A DNA stretch of 64,000 nt from Lacisediminihabitans profunda (GTDB lineage Bacteria; Actinomycetota; Actinomycetes; Actinomycetales; Microbacteriaceae). Location: positions 1 through 64,000 of the forward strand of contig NZ_VRMG01000006.1 of NCBI RefSeq assembly GCF_008040105.1, in the 5' to 3' direction. A program made the translations under genes and the position numbers. Shown in pieces: positions 9,127 to 17,900 of the stretch. The notes under the pieces are model-generated. The model was given only the letters and a program-made list of their open reading frames with translations, was not told where the DNA came from and made no database searches. Every line of letters starts with the position of its first letter. Position 1 is the stretch's first letter.

Positions 9127-9841
9127 ACGCCGCGCCGTGCCCACGGTGCCGCCAACGCCATACATGTGACGCGCTCTCGACGATCGCTGCTGGGGGCGCT
9201 GTCAACCAGGCACGAACGTCAGCCGGCACGCGCACTCCTGGCTGATGTAGACCGGCGATGAATCAGGCGCTGAGGGAATCAAGCGGCACCGGCGAGGCCG
9301 CGACGAGTCTGCAGCAATTGGGTCCAAGAATCGAACCACGTCAGCACAGTCGGGACCAATTGGCGCGGGAAATACGCCAAGTCCACGTCTCCACCGGGCC
9401 CACCAGCACCTCGAAATGTGCTGCACCACGACCCTGGCGGCCTCACCGGTCTGGATTGTGGCGGCTGGGTCGTCGTCCGCGCGACTCCGTTGAGTCTGTT
9501 CCGTTCCGCAATGCGGACGGGCTGCCCTGGCGCCTGTCCGCCTCGGGCCCGGCCGGGAATCAACTATTCATCAACCAGTTTGTTCCGCAGGACGTGCGGA
9601 TCGCCCATACCTCGGGCATATCGATTGGGCGACGAACAAGTATTGGACCGTCGGACTTCGACGCTCCTACTATGAAACCACGCTACAGCGGGCCCCTTCC
9701 GGGAATCGATAGGGCAGAGACCCTGTCGTCATCGAAGAGAAGAAATGACCTGCGTCGTTTGACGGTGTGCAAGTCGATGTCTGATTTCTCGCTAAGTCGA
9801 ATCGCGTGACTGCACCACAGACGTATCAAAGGAGATATGGA
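9127..9841. other. 715-bp stretch without a recognisable gene
   Basis: This separates the NiCoT remnant from the VOC gene at 9842. Several overlapping short frames exist on both strands (for example 9258-9809 on + and 9202-9563 on -), but their composition is Arg/Pro/Ser-rich and none shows a domain I recognise. It is most likely decayed DNA linked to the broken permease, ending in the promoter region for the 9842 gene. Confidence 0.45.
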
Positions 9842-10405
9842 ATGCAAACGAAGCCGCGAACCACAACTCGGGGAATCCCGACGGCAACCAACGTTGACCA
9901 TGTCGGTTGGACAGTACCCGATCTTGAGCAAGGCGTTGCTTTCCTCGTTAACGTCCTCGGCGGGGAGGAGATCTTCCGGGCGGGCCCGTTCGCAGATCCT
10001 TCCGGCGAGTGGATGACCACTCACTTCGCGGTCCACCCCCGGGCGTCAACGAACGTCGTCATGATCCGCCTGGGGTCGACGCAGGTTGTGGAACTGCTGG
10101 CATGGGAGTCCCCAGATGGTCTAGGCGACTGGCCGCGGCCTAGCAACCTAGGCGCCACCCATCTGGCAATTCATGTGGGCGATGTCGTGGCGGCTATGGA
10201 CTACCTCGAGGCACATGGGTGCGTCGCTTACGGTGACCCTGTGCTTTTGGAGAGCGTGCCGCAGGCGGGCGTCACCATACTTCAGGTCCAAACGCCTATC
10301 GGACTGTGGCTTGAACTGTTCTCATACCCCGACCACGAACTGCCATATGAGGCGACGACCGCAGTCCGACTGCTTCCCAAGGCAAAGGAATGGCGCAACG
10401 AATGA
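9842..10405 (+). CDS. VOC-superfamily protein (glyoxalase/bleomycin-resistance/dioxygenase fold)
   Basis: 187 residues with paired beta-alpha-beta-beta-beta modules of the vicinal oxygen chelate fold: TNVDHVGWTVPDLEQGVAFLV at the N-terminus, then NLGATHLAIHVGDVVAAMDYL and ILQVQTPIGLWLELFSYP at the C-terminus. Metal-ligand positions of the fold (His in VDHVG, His in THLAIHV, Glu in WLELF) are present, compatible with a metal-dependent isomerase, epimerase or dioxygenase. The start at ATG 9842 was chosen for the GGAG ribosome site 7 bases upstream. It shares the direction and probably the pathway of the flanking island genes; the substrate is unknown. Confidence 0.87.
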   Translation: MQTKPRTTTRGIPTATNVDHVGWTVPDLEQGVAFLVNVLGGEEIFRAGPFADPSGEWMTTHFAVHPRASTNVVMIRLGSTQVVELLAWESPDGLGDWPRPSNLGATHLAIHVGDVVAAMDYLEAHGCVAYGDPVLLESVPQAGVTILQVQTPIGLWLELFSYPDHELPYEATTAVRLLPKAKEWRNE

Positions 10406-10623
10406 CTGACCGGTGCCTCGCCAGGCCCCGAAGATCGTCCGCCTAGCACCCACTCCTTGCACAGCCCGCCCAATGCGCGGGCATAGTTCAGTTCGTGTGC
10501 GCTGTTTCGGGCAGCAGCATCACGAATCGCCGATGGATCGATGCGGCATCCAAGTCAACCCGTGGGCATTCACGCGCCCCAAACGACTCAAAGAACGCCA
10601 CTGGGCGCTCGAAAGGACGAAAA

Positions 10624-12072
10624 GTGATCAACATTTCAGAGGAACTGCCGCGCAGCGTCGACGTCGTTGTCGTCGGAAGTGGCGCCGGCGGCGCCGCGGT
10701 TGCGGGAGAACTCTCCCGCAAGGGTCACAGCGTCATCGTGATCGAGGCCGGCCCCGGCGGAACCGGCGCACATGGTCGCAATCTCGACAGCACCCCGGCG
10801 GGCACCCGCGGATTCGGCGACTTCCTTGCGGGCGTCCTTTCGCCGCTCAACCAAGCTTCCGCCTCCCCAGCGGGGCTTCCCGGCCTGGTCGGACGGCACG
10901 GCGTCGGGGGAATGCTGGTCGCATGGACCCATAACGCGCCCACTCCCGACCGATGGGAGCTGCCCAGTTGGATCGATTACGACGGCTGGGACAAGCTTGT
11001 CTCGCGTGCATCGGAGCTGATGCACGTTGGCAGTGGAATCAGCACCGAAGACGAGCGTTACAACGAATTCGAGGACATCGTCGCGCGGCGCGTCGGTCCG
11101 TTGCCGACAGGTCGGCAAGTCCAGCCCGCACCCATTGCCGCGGAACGGAGGAAGACCGGCAGATGGAGGTTTAGCGGAGCAGATGATCTGCTTCGCGGCG
11201 CCCAAGCGAACATTCGAATCGTGACCGATCACGTGGTGCGCTCCGTAATTGGCAGGTCTGGAGCAGTGGACGGCGTACTCGCCTATCCCGTCTCTGGAGG
11301 CGGTCCCGTCCGCATCAAGGCAGGCGCTGTCGTCATCGCAGCAGGAACTCTCGGTAGCGCACAACTGATCGCCGCATCCGGGCTCGACGCTGGACCGGCC
11401 CTCGGCGCATACCTGACCGAACACACCATCGTCGCAACCCGGGTCTACCTCAAGGAAGCGCTCAAGCAGCGCACAGAGTCGAACCACTTCCCGCCGAGCG
11501 TATGGATCCCCGCGTCGGAAGCCCACGAATGGTCCACAACGATCAACGCTACTCAATGGAATTTCAACCCAGCGATCCCGGCCGAAGCGCCGTTCGGCAA
11601 CACCATCGACCTAATTTCATTCTGCCCCGTAGCGCCAAACGCAGGCAATCGACTCCAGTTCGACGCCGGAACCGTCGACAAGTTCGGTCTTCCGACGGCG
11701 AGCGGACAACTCGAGCTGAGTGAGCGCGACTTCGAGGTGACGAGCGACGCACTGCGCGAGCTGTTCCTGCTGTCGAGTGACCTGGGCGACCTCGTCGACG
11801 GATGGGGCATGCGAATGCCCCAGCGCGCGGGTTCTCACCATCTCTCGGGTTCGTGCCGAATGGACGCGGTCGAATCTCAAAGCTCTGTGGTCTCGTCAGA
11901 AGGACGGCTATGGGGCTACGAGAACTGCTACGTCGCCGGGAACGCGGTGCTCGGCGAGCGAACGGCGTCGAACCCCACTCTGACGACGATCTCCTATGCC
12001 CTGCACACCGCCGACTCGATTTCGAGTCCCTCCACCCCGACGCTGGTAGCCGATCAAAAGGAGTTCGTATGA
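10624..12072 (+). CDS. GMC-family FAD-dependent oxidoreductase
   Basis: A 482-residue flavoprotein, somewhat shorter than typical GMC enzymes of about 530-570 residues. The FAD dinucleotide-binding motif VVVVGSGAGGAAVAGELS lies at residues 14-31 with IEAGPGG after it. The C-terminal GMC_oxred_C signature is QRAGSHHLSGSCRMD, then YVAGNAVLGERTASNPTLTT, which supplies the His and Asn positions expected in the active site. The family oxidises alcohol groups of sugars, choline and aromatic alcohols. The start is GTG 10624 with AAAGGA upstream. Its stop overlaps the ATG of the next VOC gene by 4 bp (ATGA), showing translational coupling. A sugar or polyol hydroxyl is a reasonable target given the downstream ribose-type importer. 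Confidence 0.9.
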   Translation: MINISEELPRSVDVVVVGSGAGGAAVAGELSRKGHSVIVIEAGPGGTGAHGRNLDSTPAGTRGFGDFLAGVLSPLNQASASPAGLPGLVGRHGVGGMLVAWTHNAPTPDRWELPSWIDYDGWDKLVSRASELMHVGSGISTEDERYNEFEDIVARRVGPLPTGRQVQPAPIAAERRKTGRWRFSGADDLLRGAQANIRIVTDHVVRSVIGRSGAVDGVLAYPVSGGGPVRIKAGAVVIAAGTLGSAQLIAASGLDAGPALGAYLTEHTIVATRVYLKEALKQRTESNHFPPSVWIPASEAHEWSTTINATQWNFNPAIPAEAPFGNTIDLISFCPVAPNAGNRLQFDAGTVDKFGLPTASGQLELSERDFEVTSDALRELFLLSSDLGDLVDGWGMRMPQRAGSHHLSGSCRMDAVESQSSVVSSEGRLWGYENCYVAGNAVLGERTASNPTLTTISYALHTADSISSPSTPTLVADQKEFV

Positions 12073-12578
12073 TCATCGGAATCCACCATGCCTGCATCTC
12101 CACCCCAGATCTTGATCGGCTCAAGGCGTTCTATTGCGAACTATTCGGACTCGAAGAGGTGACCCGGTTTGGATGGGAGCAGGGCAACGAGCTCACCGAC
12201 AGCATCGTCGGCCTCGACAACTCTGAGGCTAAGTTCGTCTATCTGCGCAGTAGTAACGCGTTCATTGAGCTCTTCCAGTACACGCACCCCACTCCCAACC
12301 CGAGAGACCCACATTGGCGGGTAAACGACTACGGCATAACCCATATTTGTTTCGAGGTGACCGATATCTACGGGGAGTACGTGCGCCTCGCCGCTGCGGG
12401 CATGCGATTCCAGAACGATGCCCCGATCGACGCGATGGGAATGCTTCACGTCGCGTACGGATTTGATCCGGACGGCAACATCGTCGAGCTGATCCAGTTC
12501 CCCGACCGGGTGAAGCGTAGCGAGTCGTCGTCACTGACCGGTGCGCCGCTTCTGGCCGTGACCGAATCCCTGCTGTGA
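12069..12578 (+). CDS. VOC-superfamily protein (glyoxalase fold)
   Basis: 169 residues. Two VOC modules: GIHHACISTPDLDRLKAFYCE with LFGLEE following, and ITHICFEVTDIYGEYVRLAAA ending in FDPDGNIVELIQFPD. Metal-ligand candidates are His in GIHHA, His in THICF and Glu in VELIQ. The ATG overlaps the GMC stop (ATGA), and its own stop overlaps the candidate GTG of the ABC ATPase, so it lies in the middle of a coupled transcript. It may process the carbonyl product of the GMC oxidoreductase; that is inference from position. Confidence 0.88.
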   Translation: MIIGIHHACISTPDLDRLKAFYCELFGLEEVTRFGWEQGNELTDSIVGLDNSEAKFVYLRSSNAFIELFQYTHPTPNPRDPHWRVNDYGITHICFEVTDIYGEYVRLAAAGMRFQNDAPIDAMGMLHVAYGFDPDGNIVELIQFPDRVKRSESSSLTGAPLLAVTESLL

Positions 12579-14212
12579 ACACCCGGCTGGGCAGGGCCGA
12601 GCGAGCGGGCACGATCCCCCGAGCGGTGAACTCTGCGACGGATCCTGTTAGGGGGGCGGCACCATTGAGTGGCGAACGAATTGACTTCGTTGACTCCGGC
12701 GGTGAGATGGTGATCGAGCAACTGCTGGCGAGAGACGTATCCATGTATTTTGCCGGACAACGCGCACTCGACCAAGTCGACCTCACGCTACGCCGCGGTG
12801 AGGTGCATGCTCTGCTGGGGGCGAACGGGTCTGGGAAATCGACGCTGATCAAGGTCCTGGCCGGCTATCACAATCCTGAACCAGGCGCCGAGGTGACCAT
12901 AGCCGGCGAGCCCTTGGCATTCGGCTCGGCTCGTTCATCGCATCTTGCCGGCCTTCGCTTCATTCACCAGGACCTGGGCCTCATCGACACGCTCGACGTC
13001 ACCGAGAACCTCAAGCTAGGCGGAAGCTATGGACAAACATGGTGGCTTTCCCATCGCAAAGAGCGAACGGAGGCTCGTGCCATGCTCCGCAAATATGGGC
13101 TGGAGATCGATCCGGGAATGCCGGTCGCTGCGCTCAGTGCGGCGCAGAAGTCGATGATCGCGATCATCCGAGCTGTGGAGGATGGACTCGCGAACGAGGG
13201 CGTGTTGGTCCTCGACGAGCCGACAGCGTCGTTGCCGCCTGAAGAAGTACATCAACTGATGGACCTCCTCAAGGCGCTGAAAGCACAGGGCGTCACCATT
13301 CTTTACGTCACGCATCGGTTGGCGGAAGTCTTCACGATCGCCGACCGGGTCACGGTGCTTCGCGACGGTCAGCGCGTGGCGACAGAAGCTATTGGCGCGG
13401 TCGATGCTGATGGACTGGTGGAACTAATCCTCGGCAAAAAGCTCGAAAAGCGAGAGGAGTCCTCTCGATCGGACACCTGGAACCCAGTGCTTGTTGCCGA
13501 TCGGGTGAGCGGCGAAAACGTCGTCGACTTCAGCTTCACGGGCCATTCGGGAGAGATCCTCGGCATAACGGGCCTCGTGGGTTCCGGATACGAATCGATA
13601 CTGGGTCTCGTCTACGGCTCCCTGATGCGTGACTCGGGAAACGTCACGATTCTCGGCAAGCAAATAGCTGCTGGATCGCCGCGCCTCGCAATCCGGTCAG
13701 GCATCAGCTATTCGCCTGCCGATCGCCGCCGACTCGGTGCCTTTCTCGGCTGGAGCGTGCGCGAGAATCTCACAATTCCGAAGTTGAATTACGCGCGCAT
13801 AACTCAGCGACTGTCCCAGCGGGCGGAGTCCGCCGAGGCCAGGGACTGGATAGCCCGGCTCGACATCAGACCGAATCGTGCGGAAGCGGTGTTATCGGAC
13901 CTCAGCGGCGGTAACCAGCAAAAGGTCGTTATTGCGCGAATGCTTCGTTGCCAGCCCGCTGCACTGCTGCTAGACGAGCCCACCGTTGGAGTCGACGCCG
14001 GTGCGAAGTCAGCCATCTACAGCGAGCTGCGTGACGCCGCATCCGACGGCGCAACGGTCATTGTCTCCTCGTCCGACGTCGAAGAGTTAGCGGAGCTATG
14101 CGACCGAGTCCTAGTGGTGGCTGAGGGAAGCCCAATCCGTGAACTGGTCGGGCGGCAGTCACCAGTCGATATCGCACGCATCAGCCTCAACTACAACGAA
14201 CGAGCGGGCTGA
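12575..14212 (+). CDS. Sugar ABC importer ATPase, RbsA/MglA-type fused dimer
   Basis: Up to 545 residues with two nucleotide-binding domains. Domain 1 has an intact Walker A (GANGSGKSTLIKVL) and Walker B (VLVLDEPTASL) but a weak signature (LSAAQKSM). Domain 2 has a perfect signature (LSGGNQQKVVIARML) and Walker B (ALLLDEPTVGVD) but a degenerate Walker A (GLVGSGYESILG). This asymmetry is typical of ribose/galactose importers. Three starts are possible: GTG 12575, overlapping the previous stop; TTG 12665, behind AGGGGGG; and ATG 12707. Homology-like sequence begins near 12707. It powers the permease at 15407 with the binding lipoprotein at 14286. Confidence 0.93.
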   Translation: MNTRLGRAERAGTIPRAVNSATDPVRGAAPLSGERIDFVDSGGEMVIEQLLARDVSMYFAGQRALDQVDLTLRRGEVHALLGANGSGKSTLIKVLAGYHNPEPGAEVTIAGEPLAFGSARSSHLAGLRFIHQDLGLIDTLDVTENLKLGGSYGQTWWLSHRKERTEARAMLRKYGLEIDPGMPVAALSAAQKSMIAIIRAVEDGLANEGVLVLDEPTASLPPEEVHQLMDLLKALKAQGVTILYVTHRLAEVFTIADRVTVLRDGQRVATEAIGAVDADGLVELILGKKLEKREESSRSDTWNPVLVADRVSGENVVDFSFTGHSGEILGITGLVGSGYESILGLVYGSLMRDSGNVTILGKQIAAGSPRLAIRSGISYSPADRRRLGAFLGWSVRENLTIPKLNYARITQRLSQRAESAEARDWIARLDIRPNRAEAVLSDLSGGNQQKVVIARMLRCQPAALLLDEPTVGVDAGAKSAIYSELRDAASDGATVIVSSSDVEELAELCDRVLVVAEGSPIRELVGRQSPVDIARISLNYNERAG

Positions 14213-14223
14213 CGTCAGCCCGC
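14204..14223. promoter_or_regulatory. Perfect 20-bp palindrome at the end of the ABC ATPase gene (hairpin/attenuator candidate)
   Basis: The sequence GCGGGCTGACGTCAGCCCGC is fully self-complementary and spans the stop codon of the ATPase gene. In RNA it would form an 8-bp GC-rich stem with a 4-base loop. It is followed by about 60 bases before the solute-binding-protein start and has no U-tract, so a partial terminator, an mRNA-stabilising hairpin or a protein-binding site are all possible. Such hairpins often set binding-protein levels above those of the ATPase. Confidence 0.5.
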
Positions 14224-14285
14224 ACATGAAGTGAACGCCTTCAACCCAACACCAAGTCAGCACATTACATAAAGGAGTGTAAGAG

Positions 14286-15407
14286 ATGAAAAAGCTACGA
14301 AACATGGGGGTGATCGCTGCGTCGACCGCGGCGCTGCTCACGCTCGCCGCGTGCAGCGGCACTGGCACGCCCTCCGACGGCTCGACACCACGCGGTGGGG
14401 CCGAATCCGCCATAGTAAAGGCGGACATCGCCAAGCTCGCGCAATATTCGAATGCGAAGCCATCAGTCGATGTTGTGGCCCTGAACAAGAAGCCGCCCGC
14501 TGGCAAGACGATGGACATTATCAACTGCGCTGTCCCGGTATGCGCGCTCTACACCAAGGATGCCCAGCAGGCGGCTGCGGCTTTGGGGTGGAAGACGAAG
14601 GTCGTGACAACACAATTTACGCCCGAGTCCTACACAGCAACGTGGACCTCTGTGGTCCAGGACAAGCCGGACGTTGTTTTCGCTGCAGCCGTGCTCCCGT
14701 CGGCCCTGGTTAAGTCCCAGGTCGACGCCCTGCATTCTGCTGGCGCTATCGTTCTCACTTATGCCGGTGACGCACCCGCAGGAGCCGGAACCCCCTACAC
14801 GTACAGCAAGGCCAACAGCGCCGAGCAGAGCCAGCAAGGAATGGTGCAGGGTCTCATCGCGGTAGCTGATGCGAAGGCTGGCCCGAACGTCATGTTCCTC
14901 GCCGTACCGGACACCCCGTCAGCAGCGCCTACTGGAGCGGCTTTGAAGAAGGTTGTAGAAGCGGCGGGCGGGACGTTCAACTCGCTCAACGTGAACACCG
15001 CGGACATCGGCACCAAAGCGCCGGCAGAAGTCGTGAGCTTTCTGCAAGCACATCCGGCAGTCAAGTATGTGGCGCTTCCGTGGGATGACTGGATTTCCGG
15101 ACTGCCGGGAGCGCTGAAGAGCGCCGGGCTCAGTTCGATCAAAGTGATCGGAACCGCGGCAAACGCCACGTCGGAAAAGGATCTCCAGACCGGCTTGATC
15201 TACCGCAGCATCGTTCACCCGACTGGGCAGAATGCCTGGTTCATGATTGACGCAGCCGTTCGCCAGATGGTCGGCGACAAGGTCGGCGACCCGAATCCAG
15301 CAGGTCCGGTCTCCGTAGTGGAACCGAACAACATCAGCGCCATAGGTGACGCGAGTCAGTGGCCACACCTCGACTCACTCTTCAAGAAAGCTTGGCGCGT
15401 AGGCTAA
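14286..15407 (+). CDS. Sugar-type ABC transporter solute-binding lipoprotein
   Basis: A 373-residue periplasmic-binding-protein type I. The N-terminal lipoprotein signal (KK, hydrophobic stretch, lipobox TLAAC with Cys23) anchors it outside the membrane. The body follows the two-domain sugar-binding pattern: DIINCAVPVCALYTKDAQQAA, VVFAAAVLPSALVKSQVDAL, VMFLAVPDT, VKYVALPWDDW. An AAAGGAG ribosome site precedes the ATG. Its stop overlaps the permease ATG (TAATG). It binds the substrate imported by the 12575/15407 pair, but the ligand (pentose, polyol, or another small hydroxylated compound) cannot be told from sequence alone. Confidence 0.92.
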   Translation: MKKLRNMGVIAASTAALLTLAACSGTGTPSDGSTPRGGAESAIVKADIAKLAQYSNAKPSVDVVALNKKPPAGKTMDIINCAVPVCALYTKDAQQAAAALGWKTKVVTTQFTPESYTATWTSVVQDKPDVVFAAAVLPSALVKSQVDALHSAGAIVLTYAGDAPAGAGTPYTYSKANSAEQSQQGMVQGLIAVADAKAGPNVMFLAVPDTPSAAPTGAALKKVVEAAGGTFNSLNVNTADIGTKAPAEVVSFLQAHPAVKYVALPWDDWISGLPGALKSAGLSSIKVIGTAANATSEKDLQTGLIYRSIVHPTGQNAWFMIDAAVRQMVGDKVGDPNPAGPVSVVEPNNISAIGDASQWPHLDSLFKKAWRVG

Positions 15408-16537
15408 TGGCTAGGACATCAGTATCTTCCGGGGCGGCGCCGAGAGTCGCCCCGGACGGGGCCGTCGCGGCAATCGCAGAGTCGCGTCCTGCGGGAGAGA
15501 GCATGCGGTCTGGGGCGAAGCCGACTTCGCTGACCGCCAACCTCGGACGACTTCGACTTGGCAGATATAGCGGTATCTTTCTGATCGTCGCTCTAGTCGT
15601 GATCTTCGGTTCCTGGATACCTCAAACCTTCCTCACGGCGACAACCGTTCAGGCAATCGCCCAGAACGAAGCGATCACCATCATCGTTTCGTTGAGCCTC
15701 ATGGCCGCCCTCGCCGCCGGAGTCTTCGACCTGTCCATCGGACAGAACGTCGGTCTTGGCGCTGTGGTCTGCATCAGTCTCGTGTCCACATATCACTGGA
15801 ATCCGGTGGCTGCCTGCGTTGCAACCATTCTGATGTGCGGGGCAATCGGTGGGCTCAACGCGTTGCTTATCGTGGTCGTGGGAATCGACAGTTTCATCGC
15901 AACGCTTGGAGTCGGTTCTGCTTTGCTGGCGGCCGCCGAATTCCTTACCAACGACCAATTCGTTGGTCCTACGCCGGCGAGCTTCCAGATCTTCGCGGAA
16001 TGGCAGCCACTTGGCATACCCGTGTTGATTATTTACGCGCTGGTTCTGGCCCTGGCCGCATGGTATGTGCTGGAACACACCCCGGTGGGTCGACGACTGT
16101 ACGCTACTGGAGCGAATGCCGACGCCGCGCGACTGGCCGGCATCGCGACCAAAAGGTACGTCGTGGGCGCCCTCATCCTGACCGGGCTCGGGGTCGGGGT
16201 GGCGGCGGTGCTGTTGAGCGCCGAGATTGGCAGCGTTTCTGCTCAGGTCGGCAACAGTTATCTACTGGCCCCGTTCGCCGCCTGCTTCCTGGCAGCAACC
16301 CAAATCAAACCGGGCCGCTACAACGTCGGCGGTCTCCTTGTCGCGCTGTTCCTGCTCGGAATCGGCGTGAAAGGGCTCTCGCTGGTCACTGGGGCTGTGT
16401 GGATCCCCGACCTGTTCAACGGGGTCGCGCTGATTCTCGCCGTTGGACTGGCCGTGATCCTTCAGCGGCGCACACAGAGACGGTCAAAGCGCCAGGCGAT
16501 TTCCGCCGAGATCGGCGGCAGCAACCCCATGGAATAG
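15407..16537 (+). CDS. Sugar-type ABC transporter permease (RbsC-like)
   Basis: A 376-residue membrane protein with about nine or ten hydrophobic helices after an unusually long polar N-terminus of about 55 residues. Family landmarks: ITIIVSLSLMAALAAGVFDLS (the SIG/DLS region of BPD_transp_2 permeases), NALLIVVVGIDSFIATLGV, and GRRLYATGANADAARLAGI, the cytoplasmic loop that meets the ATPase. The start ATG 15407 overlaps the binding-protein stop. It completes the importer; one permease gene is normal for this class, working as a homodimer. Confidence 0.92.
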   Translation: MARTSVSSGAAPRVAPDGAVAAIAESRPAGESMRSGAKPTSLTANLGRLRLGRYSGIFLIVALVVIFGSWIPQTFLTATTVQAIAQNEAITIIVSLSLMAALAAGVFDLSIGQNVGLGAVVCISLVSTYHWNPVAACVATILMCGAIGGLNALLIVVVGIDSFIATLGVGSALLAAAEFLTNDQFVGPTPASFQIFAEWQPLGIPVLIIYALVLALAAWYVLEHTPVGRRLYATGANADAARLAGIATKRYVVGALILTGLGVGVAAVLLSAEIGSVSAQVGNSYLLAPFAACFLAATQIKPGRYNVGGLLVALFLLGIGVKGLSLVTGAVWIPDLFNGVALILAVGLAVILQRRTQRRSKRQAISAEIGGSNPME

Positions 16538-16669
16538 ACGTGCGCATACGTTCAGGGGGCCGGTCGGAGTGGCGGGCCGAAAACACTAGCTTGCCGTCGA
16601 CTAATCGGTCGCGCGGGATTCGAAAAGTTCGAGATACGGCCAGAAGAGCCGATTACTAAGGAAAGTTCG

Positions 16670-17602
16670 ATGACAAATGCGTTCGTTACCGGAGGCTCAG
16701 GATTTATCGGCCGTGCTCTCGTGCGGCGGCTTATCGCCGAGAAGCACTCGGTGCGTGTCTTGGTTCGAAGCCAAGAATCGGCCGACCTAGTCGCCGCATT
16801 GGGCGCCGAGCCGGTAGCGGGTGACCTGACTCAACCCGCCGCGTGGCGAAATACCGCTGCCGGCAGCGAAGTCTTCTTTCACCTAGCGGCCGAGACGGAC
16901 GTCACCGCCGACCGTGCTCGCCACGAACTGGTAACTGTTCGCGGTACCCAGGCGGCCGTGGACATTGCACGACACGCGAACGTTTCGCGTTTCGTCCTTT
17001 GTAGCAGCGAGGCGGCGGTCTTGGCCGGCGACCCTCTAGTCGAGGTGGATGAGTCCGTGCCCTTGAGGCCGGACTCGGAGGCCGCCTACTGTGCGGCGAA
17101 GGCGAAGGCGGAACGAATCGTCATCGATGCCAACGCCCCTGGGTTCGCTACAGTCTCCATTCGCCCTAGGTTCGTCTGGGGTCCAGAGAGCATCCTCATC
17201 GAGGGCCTGGTTTCGGCTGCCCTTTCTGGACAATTTGCATGGATAGACGGTGGCCACTCGGTGACGGATGTCACGTTTGTCGACAATGCAGTCGAGGGCC
17301 TATTTCTCGCCTGGCAGCACGGACGTCCGGGTGAGGCGTATTTCGTTACCGACCAACGCCGGGTGATCCTGCGTGAATTCCTGGAGACCCAATTCGAGAT
17401 CTACGGCGTTGATGTGCCCATCCCTGAACTCGATGCCGGCACAGCGGCGCAAGTTATCCCGGTCCCCATTCGGTGGTTCTTGGGCCAGCAGTGCACGCTG
17501 CGGACGGACAAGGCCGTCGCCGAGCTTGGGTACAAGCCGGTCGTCGCGCAGGACGAGGGTCTCACAGCAGTGCGGCACGCGATGGCGGGACGAAACCGGT
17601 AA
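16670..17602 (+). CDS. NAD-dependent epimerase/dehydratase-like (extended SDR)
   Basis: 310 residues, extended SDR. The cofactor motif TGGSGFIGRALVRRL is at residues 8-22, the catalytic YxxxK is present as AAYCAAKAKAE, and IRPRFVWGP and VTFVDNAVEGLFLAW match the substrate-domain signatures of 3-beta-hydroxysteroid dehydrogenase/epimerase-like enzymes. It would oxidise or epimerise a hydroxyl group with NAD(P). The start has AAGGAAAG upstream. It is the last gene of the island; a 298-bp gap with an operator follows. The name 3-beta-HSD-like reflects the fold only; no steroid genes are nearby. Confidence 0.9.
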   Translation: MTNAFVTGGSGFIGRALVRRLIAEKHSVRVLVRSQESADLVAALGAEPVAGDLTQPAAWRNTAAGSEVFFHLAAETDVTADRARHELVTVRGTQAAVDIARHANVSRFVLCSSEAAVLAGDPLVEVDESVPLRPDSEAAYCAAKAKAERIVIDANAPGFATVSIRPRFVWGPESILIEGLVSAALSGQFAWIDGGHSVTDVTFVDNAVEGLFLAWQHGRPGEAYFVTDQRRVILREFLETQFEIYGVDVPIPELDAGTAAQVIPVPIRWFLGQQCTLRTDKAVAELGYKPVVAQDEGLTAVRHAMAGRNR

Positions 17603-17859
17603 AGAGGGCTCCCCTGCGATCGCCCTAGGAGTCTCCACCGGCGATATTCTCCGCGAGGCGGTCAGACTTTGCGTCGAGCGGGGCCTGCGGATTGGCCGGA
17701 CTCGCGCGGCGTGTCAGTTCGTGTCGAACGATCCGACCAACACCGTCGTGAACCGGACGCGATTCGTTGTCACCTCAGCCCGTTTGAGTTCATTGACGTC
17801 GGCGTCGGATTGGTCGCGGACCGCGCATAGTCGACCAGCGGACGTCAGCTCATGTATTG

Positions 17860-17871
17860 TAGTGATCACTA
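17860..17871. promoter_or_regulatory. Perfect palindromic operator TAGTGATCACTA in the MFS promoter
   Basis: A 12-bp perfect palindrome 30 bp upstream of the MFS start. It lies just before a plausible -10 element (TACAAT, 17877-17882), and a weak TATTGT-like -35 precedes it, so a bound repressor would block RNA polymerase. A second inverted pair, ATTGTA (17856-17861) and TACAAT (17877-17882), surrounds it. A one-pair-mismatch copy lies at 1121-1132 near the TetR gene. Confidence 0.6.
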
Positions 17872-17900
17872 AGAAATACAATTCAAGGGAAGGTGGCGTC

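Noticed and set aside
9258-9809. 183-codon plus-strand frame
   Set aside because: No ribosome site, odd composition and overlap with competing frames; it resembles decayed DNA rather than a gene.
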